A DNA stretch of 64,000 nucleotides from Pseudorhodoplanes sp. (lineage in GTDB: Bacteria; Pseudomonadota; Alphaproteobacteria; Rhizobiales; Xanthobacteraceae). The notes below the pieces were generated by a model. The model was not told the origin of the DNA, searched no databases, and saw nothing but the letters and a program-made list of their open reading frames with translations. The stretch covers positions 3,573,730 through 3,637,729 of the forward strand of contig JAVSMS010000001.1 in NCBI GenBank assembly GCA_032027085.1. Direction: 5' to 3'. This document shows, in pieces, positions 57,725 to 64,000 of the stretch (positions are counted from its first letter, which is position 1; the number at the start of each line of letters is the position of its first letter). A program made the translations under genes and the position numbers.

Positions 57725-59368
57725 TTATTGCTTCGCCGCCGCTTTCTCCCGCACCGCCTTGAAGCCAGCAACAAAGCGTGCCAGCGTTTTCGAGGTGACC
57801 CCGCGCGGCAGCATCACCTCGACCAGTGAAAACCGGTCACGCCGCTTCACCGCAGCTTCCAGTGCACCGACAAGCTCGCGGCGCGTGCTGACGCGCTCGC
57901 CGTGCCCGCCCATGGATGCAGCCATGTCGGCGAAATGCCAGTCGTCGAGATCGTTGAACTTTGATTCCGGCTGGAACGCGCGCAGCATCTCCCAGCTCGC
58001 ATTGTTGAACAATACCACGATCGGCGCGAGACCGTAGCGGCGGCAATTGCCGAGCTCAAAGCCGGTCATCTGGAACGCGCCGTCACCAACCAGGATGAGC
58101 GGCCGGCGGCCGGTCGCGGCGGCAACGGCGATGCCGGCCGGCACACCAAATCCCATGCCGGCATAATAGCCGGGCGCGGCCAGCGCCGTGTTCTCGATTT
58201 CCATGGCGGTGAACAGGCAGTCGCCGACATCCGAGGTCATCGGCATCGGGCCGTGCTTGTCGAAGAGATCGTTGATGGCGCAGGCAATGTCGGAGGGAGT
58301 CAATGTCTCGTCGTTCGCCTTCAGACCGCGCGGATAAGGCGCGGCCGTCCTGACGCCATCGGTTTTTGCCGCGGCTTTCGGCGCCCGGGCGATCAGCGCA
58401 TCCACCAGATCGTCCAGCGGCAGGTCCGGATATTGGTGATGTCCCACCCGCACCTGCCGATCAATCGCCAGCATCGTGCGGCGCGCATCGAGCGTGCGTT
58501 GCGACAATGCAAAATTGGTGTCGGAGAGAATGACGCCGAGCAGCAGCAGGGCGTCCGCCTGCTCCACCAGCTTGGTGATCCGAGGGTCGCCGGCCGCCGC
58601 GAGATAGGTGCCGGCGACCACGTCCGGCGCGTCCTCCAGCAGGCCGCGCCCCATGAAGGTCGTCACCACCGGAATGCCGAGCTTGCGGGCGAGAGTGGCG
58701 ACGCGCTTCTCCATCCCATAGCGGCGGATTTCCACGTCCACAATGATGACCGGCGATTTGGCGGAAGTCAGCTTGTCGAGAATCTCCGCCGCGCATTCCG
58801 ACAAGGCGGCGCGGTCTGCCGTACGCCGCGGCAGCACCGGCACCGCCTCGCAGGCCGCCGACACCATGTCGCGGGGAAATTCGATATAGACCGGCAACGA
58901 GCGCTCGCGCGCGCTGCGCAGCACGCGCGCGATCTCGACGGGCGCTGTGGCCGCATTGGTCAGCACCGCCTGATCGCAGGTGATCTCGCGAAAAACCGCA
59001 AGCTGGGTGTCGATGGTTTTCGCCTGATGATGCAGCAGGAAGCCGCTCGAGCGCTCCGCCGCGCCGGGCGCGCCTGCGATCACCACGACAGGCGAACGCT
59101 CGGCATAGGCGCCTGCGACCGCGTTGACGAGATTGAACGCACCCGCGCCGTAGGTCACGACCGCAACGCCGATGCCGGAATGATAGCGCGCGGCAGCATC
59201 TGCGGCGAAGCCGACGGCCGGCTCATGGCTCAACTGGAAATGCGGCAGGATGCCGCTCTCTTCAATCACTTTGTAAAAAGGCAGAACGAAATCACCGGGA
59301 ATGCCGAAAATCTCTTTCGCGCCGTGATTCTTCAAAGCGTGCAGCAGAGCGGTGGCCAATGTGGGCAT
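57725..59368 (-). CDS. ipdC: Indolepyruvate/phenylpyruvate decarboxylase (TPP enzyme)
   Basis: Thiamine-diphosphate decarboxylase of 547 residues. Catalytic glutamate is E49 in SHEPAVGFAADAAARY. The TPP motif runs from VGDGAFQMTG to VLFNNASWEML (about 430-465). IFGIPGDFVLPF, VTYGAGAFN and GYYAGMGFGVPAGI closely resemble the Azospirillum brasilense IpdC/phenylpyruvate decarboxylase, by memory. That enzyme turns indole-3-pyruvate into indole-3-acetaldehyde on the way to auxin. A plain phenylpyruvate role is the alternative. It is convergent with the sigma gene and divergent from a small membrane protein. Confidence 0.82.
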   Translation of the reverse strand: MPTLATALLHALKNHGAKEIFGIPGDFVLPFYKVIEESGILPHFQLSHEPAVGFAADAAARYHSGIGVAVVTYGAGAFNLVNAVAGAYAERSPVVVIAGAPGAAERSSGFLLHHQAKTIDTQLAVFREITCDQAVLTNAATAPVEIARVLRSARERSLPVYIEFPRDMVSAACEAVPVLPRRTADRAALSECAAEILDKLTSAKSPVIIVDVEIRRYGMEKRVATLARKLGIPVVTTFMGRGLLEDAPDVVAGTYLAAAGDPRITKLVEQADALLLLGVILSDTNFALSQRTLDARRTMLAIDRQVRVGHHQYPDLPLDDLVDALIARAPKAAAKTDGVRTAAPYPRGLKANDETLTPSDIACAINDLFDKHGPMPMTSDVGDCLFTAMEIENTALAAPGYYAGMGFGVPAGIAVAAATGRRPLILVGDGAFQMTGFELGNCRRYGLAPIVVLFNNASWEMLRAFQPESKFNDLDDWHFADMAASMGGHGERVSTRRELVGALEAAVKRRDRFSLVEVMLPRGVTSKTLARFVAGFKAVREKAAAKQ

Positions 59369-59441
59369 AACAATTCCCGGCGTTGCGTGGGAACGTTAGC
59401 CTCGGGATGTCGTTGATAGCAATGGCCTGCCGGATCGACGC

Positions 59442-59933
59442 ATGCAGTCCAATGTGAAAATCCTGCATTTTCTGGCGATCATCCTCACCGCCCTCGCGCT
59501 GGTGCCCGGCGGAGCGCATCTCTTCTCGCTTCCCAACAAGATCGGGCTGGATGATGACAATTACTTGGTCGTGCAGGCCATCTATCGTGGCTGGGCCCTC
59601 TTCGGCATCGTGATTTTTGCCGCGCTGGCGGCCAATCTTCTGCTGGCTGCCATCGTGCGCGCGCAGAAAGCCGCGGCCGCCCTCGCACTTGTCGCCGCCC
59701 TCTGCATCGTCCTGTCGCTGGTCGTGTTCTTCACCTGGACATATCCGGCCAATGTCGCCACCGACAATTGGACCGCGATGCCGGATAACTGGGAAAAACT
59801 GCGGACGGCTTGGGAATATTCCCATGCCGCCAACGCCTTCATCACATTTGCCGCGCTTTGCGCTACGACCCTGTCCGCGCTGGTTTCGGCGCAGGGAAAC
59901 GAGCGGAAAGACCTGGCGAGTGGAAAGATCTAG
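59442..59933 (+). CDS. DUF1772-like membrane protein
   Basis: A 163-residue protein with four helices. The pattern [19 protein letters not shown] and [20 protein letters not shown], with a conserved tryptophan and histidine, resembles the DUF1772/anthrone-oxygenase-like group. Its activity is unknown. It is convergent with ssb, the two stops overlapping by 4 bp at 59930-59933. Confidence 0.65.
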   Translation: MQSNVKILHFLAIILTALALVPGGAHLFSLPNKIGLDDDNYLVVQAIYRGWALFGIVIFAALAANLLLAAIVRAQKAAAALALVAALCIVLSLVVFFTWTYPANVATDNWTAMPDNWEKLRTAWEYSHAANAFITFAALCATTLSALVSAQGNERKDLASGKI

Positions 59934-60409
59934 AAGGGGATCTCGTCGTCCATGTCGCCACGGCCACCGCCGGCCATGGCCGGTTTGCGCGCCGATGTCG
60001 GGCCGCTGGAGCCGAAATCATTGCCGCCGGAATAATCCGAGACCCGCTCGCCGCCGCCGCGGCCGTCAAGCATGGTGAGCTGCGAATTGAAGCCCTGCAG
60101 CACCACTTCGGTCGAGTATTTCTCGATGCCGTCCTTGTCGGTCCATTTGCGCGTCTGCAGCGCGCCCTCGATGTAAACCTTCGAGCCCTTCTTCAGATAT
60201 TGCTCGGCGATCCGGCACAGGCCCTCATTGAAGATCACTACCCGGTGCCACTCGGTCTTTTCCTTGCGCTCGCCGGTGTTCTTGTCCTTCCAGCTTTCCG
60301 AAGTGGCGATGCGCAGATTGGCAATCGGCCGGCCGTCCTGGGTGCGGCGGATTTCAGGATCGGCGCCCAGATTGCCGATGAGAATGACCTTGTTGACGCT
60401 GCCTGCCAT
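59930..60409 (-). CDS. ssb: Single-stranded DNA-binding protein
   Basis: SSB of 159 residues from the ATG at 60409; the frame is open to 60466. The OB fold starts with [22 protein letters not shown]-like sequence and includes [11 protein letters not shown] and [14 protein letters not shown] glycine-rich linker leads to the acidic tip DMDDEIPF, which recruits partner proteins. An SOS box lies about 160 bp upstream. uvrA, often beside ssb in Rhizobiales, is absent here. Confidence 0.96.
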   Translation of the reverse strand: MAGSVNKVILIGNLGADPEIRRTQDGRPIANLRIATSESWKDKNTGERKEKTEWHRVVIFNEGLCRIAEQYLKKGSKVYIEGALQTRKWTDKDGIEKYSTEVVLQGFNSQLTMLDGRGGGERVSDYSGGNDFGSSGPTSARKPAMAGGGRGDMDDEIPF

Positions 60410-60724
60410 CGCACGCTCCCGTGTCTGTTCCGTACTGTCCGTAAATCGACCGCACCCTAAGCCCAAGGCTCACGCAAAGTCTCACGCGGCGGACACGGCC
60501 GCACAGCGGACCCGCCCTTTTCCACAACGCAGACATGGTGGAATCCGGCCAAGGTCGTCGCGTTCGTGTTCCCTTTTTGTTCCTATCATGCTCTCATCCA
60601 TTACGCAAGCCGCCACCGGCGAAGAAAGCTCGAGACGCACGGGCTCCGCGAACGCACCCCAGTCCTTAATGATTTCGTTTACCGCCGCCTGCATTGTTCC
60701 AAACGGCAGGCAGGGGGTGATTCG
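60410..60724. other. 315-bp divergent spacer between ssb and TPR-methyltransferase
   Basis: The spacer holds an SOS box at 60568-60582 and the probable promoters of both genes. An open plus-strand frame runs through it into the downstream gene, but the ATG at 60725 is a better start. No RNA gene or other repeat was recognised. Confidence 0.5.
60568..60582. promoter_or_regulatory. Alphaproteobacterial LexA (SOS) box
   Basis: GTTC-CCTTTTT-GTTC exactly fits the GTTC-N7-GTTC box of alphaproteobacterial LexA. It lies 159 bp upstream of ssb (minus strand) and 142 bp upstream of the TPR-methyltransferase start. ssb is a known member of the SOS regulon in this group. Confidence 0.75.
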
Positions 60725-62809
60725 ATGAATCGTCAGCAGCGGCGCAAACTCAAACGGGCCGGCGGAGCCGACGTTTCGCTTCAGCAACCGCGGCAGAGCA
60801 TTTCATCCGTCCAGCATCTTTTTGCGGCGGCGTTGCAGCACATGCAGGCCGGACGCCTGTCCAAGGCGATTGAGCTTTACCGTCAGATCCTGGTCGCCGA
60901 CCCAAGACACACGGCCAGCTTGTACAATCTCGCCGTGATCGCTTTTCAAATCGGTCATATTGACGATGCAGTCAGTTTGAGCCGCGAAGCGCTCGGCGTT
61001 GATCCCAACCATGCCGACGCGCACGGCCATCTGGCGGCCGCCCTTGCCACAAAGGGCGAACTGGTGCGTGCAGCCGAACACGCCGAAAAAGCCGTCGAGC
61101 TGAACCGCGGGCATATGCGGGCCTACAAGACGCTCGCGGCGGTCTATGCGGCCGGCCGGGATATCCCGCGCGCACTCTACGCCATCATGCGCGGCCTGAA
61201 ATTCAGGGAAACGCCGCAGCTAAAAGCGATGTTCGTTCAATACGTGAAGGGAGCAACCAACGTTCCGGAGATTCCCGAATTCCGCGAGTACCTCGTTCGC
61301 GCGCTGAGCGAGCCTTGGGGCCGTCCCAATTTCATCGCCCATACCTGTTCCAAGCTCGTCAAGCACGATCCCCGCATCAACGCCGCGATCAGGCGCGCCG
61401 CTGCGGTCTGGCCCAAGCGCCTCGCCTTCAACGAATTGTTCGGTGAGGACGGTTTCGTCGCCACAAGTCGCGATCCCCTCCTGCGTGCGCTGCTCGAGAA
61501 TGGGCGGTTGCCTGACGTCGCGACGGAGTGTTTTCTCACGATGGTACGGACCGAGATGCTGGGCATCGCGGCCTCGCCGCATCGTGAGGTCATGTCCGAT
61601 CCGGCCGCGCTCGACTTTTTCTGCGCCCTGGCGCGGCAATGCTTCATCAACGAATACGTCTTCGCGGAGACTGAGAGCGAACGTGAGGTCGTTGTCGGGC
61701 TGCGCTACAAACTCGCGGCAACGCTGCGGTTGAACGGCGAGATTGATCCGCTGTCGCTGGTCGCGGTCGCCGCCTACGAACCGCTCTGCAGTATCCCGGA
61801 TTGCGAAGCGCTGCTGACGCGATCATGGCCGCCAGCCGTCGACGCCTTGTTGACGCAGCAGGTGCGCGAACCCGTGGCCGAGCGCAATATGCGCAGCAGC
61901 ATCCCACGGCTGACTGAGGTCGATGACGGTGTTTCGGCCCTGGTGCAGCAACAATATGAAGAGAATCCGTACCCGCGGTGGGCAAAGACGGTTGCCGCCC
62001 ACAGTGCGGGGCCGATTGATCGCAACTTCAAAGCCCAATTCCCGCACGCGCCATACCGCCCCCTTGAAAAGACGACCGTCGACGCTCTGATTGCGGGTTG
62101 CGGAACAGGCCAGCAGGTGGTGGACCTCGCCACCGCGATCACAGGGGCACGCGTTCTCGCTGTCGATCTCAGCCTGACCAGCTTGTGTTACGCCAAGTGT
62201 CGCACCGACGCGATGGGATTGACGAATGTTGATTATGGTCAGGCCGACATTCTCAAGCTCGGCTCACTCGGCCGCAGCTTCGACGTCATCGCCTGCACCG
62301 GCGTGTTGCACCATCTCCGGGACCCGCTGGAAGGCTGGCGCACGCTGCTCTCGCTGCTGCGGCCGAACGGTCTGATGCAAATTGCGCTCTACAGCGAAAC
62401 GGCGCGCGCTAGTATCGTGGCTGCGCGGAACTTCATCGCCGAAAAAGGATATGGCGTCGGCGCTGAAGACATCCGCCGCTGCCGGCAGGACATCATGCGG
62501 CTGGATGTCCGCTCTCCGATCGCTCCCGTGGCGATGACGACCGATTTCTTCGGTACCAGCGATTGCCGCGACCTCCTGTTCCATGTTCAGGAGCACCGTT
62601 TCACAATTCCGAAGATCAAAGCCTTTCTGGCGGAGAACGGCTTGCAGTTTCTCGGCTTCTTCACGGCTGATCCGCTGATCCGCGAATATCCCAAAATGTT
62701 CCCGGACGATCTTGCCCGCATCAACCTCGACAATTGGCACGAGTTCGAACAGCGGCATCCGATGGCCTTCGCCAGCATGTATCAGTTCTGGGTGCAGAAG
62801 CAGGACTGA
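60725..62809 (+). CDS. TPR protein fused to SAM-dependent methyltransferase
   Basis: A 694-residue protein. The ATG at 60725 (MNRQQRRKLKRAGG) gives the basic N-terminus often seen in Rhizobiales TPR proteins. TPR repeats span about 30-180 (SKAIELYRQILVADPRH, DDAVSLSREALGVDPNHADA). A middle helical region follows. A class I methyltransferase runs from about 420, with QYEENPYPRWAK, then SAM motif IAGCGTGQQVVDLA at about 455-468, and VLHHLRDPLEGW. The ENPYPRW signature marks this TPR-methyltransferase group. The substrate is unknown. Confidence 0.82.
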   Translation: MNRQQRRKLKRAGGADVSLQQPRQSISSVQHLFAAALQHMQAGRLSKAIELYRQILVADPRHTASLYNLAVIAFQIGHIDDAVSLSREALGVDPNHADAHGHLAAALATKGELVRAAEHAEKAVELNRGHMRAYKTLAAVYAAGRDIPRALYAIMRGLKFRETPQLKAMFVQYVKGATNVPEIPEFREYLVRALSEPWGRPNFIAHTCSKLVKHDPRINAAIRRAAAVWPKRLAFNELFGEDGFVATSRDPLLRALLENGRLPDVATECFLTMVRTEMLGIAASPHREVMSDPAALDFFCALARQCFINEYVFAETESEREVVVGLRYKLAATLRLNGEIDPLSLVAVAAYEPLCSIPDCEALLTRSWPPAVDALLTQQVREPVAERNMRSSIPRLTEVDDGVSALVQQQYEENPYPRWAKTVAAHSAGPIDRNFKAQFPHAPYRPLEKTTVDALIAGCGTGQQVVDLATAITGARVLAVDLSLTSLCYAKCRTDAMGLTNVDYGQADILKLGSLGRSFDVIACTGVLHHLRDPLEGWRTLLSLLRPNGLMQIALYSETARASIVAARNFIAEKGYGVGAEDIRRCRQDIMRLDVRSPIAPVAMTTDFFGTSDCRDLLFHVQEHRFTIPKIKAFLAENGLQFLGFFTADPLIREYPKMFPDDLARINLDNWHEFEQRHPMAFASMYQFWVQKQD

Positions 62810-64000
62810 TCATGCCCCCCTCATCTTCGGCAATGCCTGTCTCACCTTGAAATACCCCGCCCAGGGGTCGCGTTTGCCGATGAACCGCTTCGCCTCCCCC
62901 ACCCGCACCGGATGGGCATTTTCCATCCGCGCAAGCTGCGCCCACGACACCGGCATGGCGACAAACGCGCCGCGTCGCGACCGCGTCGAGAACGGCGCGA
63001 TGGCGGTGGCGCCGCGCTGATTGCGCAGGTAATCGACAAAAATCCGTCCCTTGCGTTTTGCCTTTGACATGTTGGCAACAAAGCGATCCGGCTCCTCTTC
63101 CGCCATGACGCGCGCCAGGGCCTCGGCAAATTCCCGATGCTGATCCCAGGAATGCCCGCGCGTGAGCGGCACCACGACGTGCACGCCTTTGCCGCCCGTC
63201 ACCATCGGAAAGCTTTCCAGTCCGAGGTCCTGCAGGCGATCGCGCATGTCCCTGGCCGCTGCTCGCACATGCGCAAAATCAAGCCCTTCGTCCGGATCGA
63301 AATCGAAGATCATGCGGTCCGGCTTCTCCACGTCATCGACGTGACAGCCCCACAGATGCAGTTCCAGCACACCGACCTGCACCGCGGCGATCAGTCCGCG
63401 TTCGTCCTCGATATAGAGATATTGCGCGGAGCCGGATTTTTCGCGAATGCGCACCGGACGAAATTGCTCGGGAAAACCGTCGGAGGCGTGCTTTTGGAAA
63501 AAGCATTGCTTGCCGCTCCCTTGCGGACAGCGCACCAGGCTGATCGGACGATTGGCGACATGCGGCAGAATCAAATCCGCGATTGACAGATAATGTTCGA
63601 TCAGTTCGCGCTTGGTGACGCCCTGATCGGCGAACAGGACCTTGTCGGGATGAGTGACTCGGACACCCGCGATCTCGTCGGCGCCGTCATCGGCCACTGA
63701 CGAGCGCACGCTGCTGCGCGGCGCTGCCAGCTTGCGCCGCGCCGCGGTTTTCGCGGATCTGCCTTTCGTTTGTCTGCCTTTTGTTTTCTTGGCAGATCTC
63801 GCCGCCGCCTTCGCGATCTTGCGGGTCGGCATCGGCTCCTCCTTCACGATTTCGGTCGCCGGCTTGTCACCGCGCAATCCCTTGAACGCACCCTGGCGGA
63901 CCAGTCCGTCCCGCGTCCAGCCGCGAAATTCGATCTCGGCGACAAGCTCCGGCTCAATGAAATGCGCGCGGCGCGCAATATCCGGCGGCACGTCCTTCAC
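62810..64000 (-). CDS. ligD: ATP-dependent DNA ligase D, C-terminal (polymerase) part, partial
   Basis: The last 396 residues of a protein that begins beyond the window. The first about 45 are the OB-fold end of the ligase domain (HFIEPELVAEIEFRGWT, LVRQGAFKGLRGD). A lysine/arginine-rich linker at about 57-100 follows. The LigD polymerase domain covers the rest, with THPDKVLF, FFQKHAS, metal-binding DFDPDE (about 243-248) and TGGKGVHVVVPL. It works with Ku in non-homologous end joining; no ku gene is in view. Its stop is immediately next to that of the convergent TPR-methyltransferase. Confidence 0.93.
   Translation of the reverse strand: MKDVPPDIARRAHFIEPELVAEIEFRGWTRDGLVRQGAFKGLRGDKPATEIVKEEPMPTRKIAKAAARSAKKTKGRQTKGRSAKTAARRKLAAPRSSVRSSVADDGADEIAGVRVTHPDKVLFADQGVTKRELIEHYLSIADLILPHVANRPISLVRCPQGSGKQCFFQKHASDGFPEQFRPVRIREKSGSAQYLYIEDERGLIAAVQVGVLELHLWGCHVDDVEKPDRMIFDFDPDEGLDFAHVRAAARDMRDRLQDLGLESFPMVTGGKGVHVVVPLTRGHSWDQHREFAEALARVMAEEEPDRFVANMSKAKRKGRIFVDYLRNQRGATAIAPFSTRSRRGAFVAMPVSWAQLARMENAHPVRVGEAKRFIGKRDPWAGYFKVRQALPKMRGA

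Noticed and set aside
60566-60724. Extended N-terminus of the TPR-methyltransferase from 60566
   Set aside because: The extension covers the SOS box and lacks family-like sequence; the ATG at 60725 begins a typical MNRQQRR start.

Overview
The window is a GC-rich, gene-dense stretch of an alphaproteobacterial chromosome. It most resembles the order Hyphomicrobiales (Rhizobiales), near Bradyrhizobiaceae/Xanthobacteraceae. The evidence is the gene content: phosphatidylcholine synthase, paired ndvB/ndvC-type beta-glucan synthases, an IalB-family protein, a Bug-type solute receptor, a GTTC-N7-GTTC SOS box beside ssb, and the order gyrA...coaD-cyclophilin-cyclophilin-queA-tgt. No phage, insertion sequence, CRISPR array or integrase was seen, so this looks like stable chromosome with metabolic modules inserted between housekeeping genes. 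These are readings of the sequence by eye; no database search was run.

Region by region. 0.2-8 kb: rimO, then a minus-strand run (alpha/beta hydrolase, pcs, terC, quinone reductase, uraH, puuD) that includes two steps of urate oxidation, and a UbiH-type flavoprotein. 8-11.7 kb: a CaiB/BaiF CoA-transferase and AEC carrier divergent from a malyl-CoA-lyase-like enzyme, a possible dicarboxylate-CoA module, then hspQ. 11.8-18.3 kb: an IalB-like protein divergent from a same-strand set of four genes: a YejA-like receptor, an AMP-ligase-fold protein lacking its catalytic motifs, a pseudo-receiver protein with a ruined GGDEF, and a FrnE/DsbA oxidoreductase. 18.3-29 kb: mfd, sdhE, recG, two membrane proteins, glmS and glmU.

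29-37 kb: a SPOR-like membrane protein, a small membrane protein, a cyclic beta-(1,3)(1,6)-glucan locus (ndvC-like, small secreted protein, ndvB-like), an M20 amidohydrolase and tRNA-Lys(UUU). 37-45 kb: a DJ-1/PfpI protein, a zinc-ribbon miniprotein, a CHRD protein, and an aromatic-acid module with a 3-hydroxybenzoate-6-hydroxylase-like enzyme, two amidohydrolases, a Bug receptor, DoxX and a LysR regulator. 45-55.5 kb: the tgt-queA-ppi-ppi-coaD block, an aldehyde dehydrogenase, a DUF4337-like protein, gyrA and marC. 55.7-64 kb: a DGPF/YciI protein and its ECF42-like sigma factor, an ipdC-like decarboxylase, ssb, a TPR-methyltransferase, and the 3' part of ligD, which runs off the window.

The points most worth following are: a Tgt lacking all four zinc ligands while keeping its catalytic residues; the pseudo-adenylation plus pseudo-GGDEF gene pair; the DGPF gene with a promoter resembling the one described for ECF42 sigma factors; an auxin-type indolepyruvate decarboxylase; and two similar palindromic intergenic elements placed between convergent genes.
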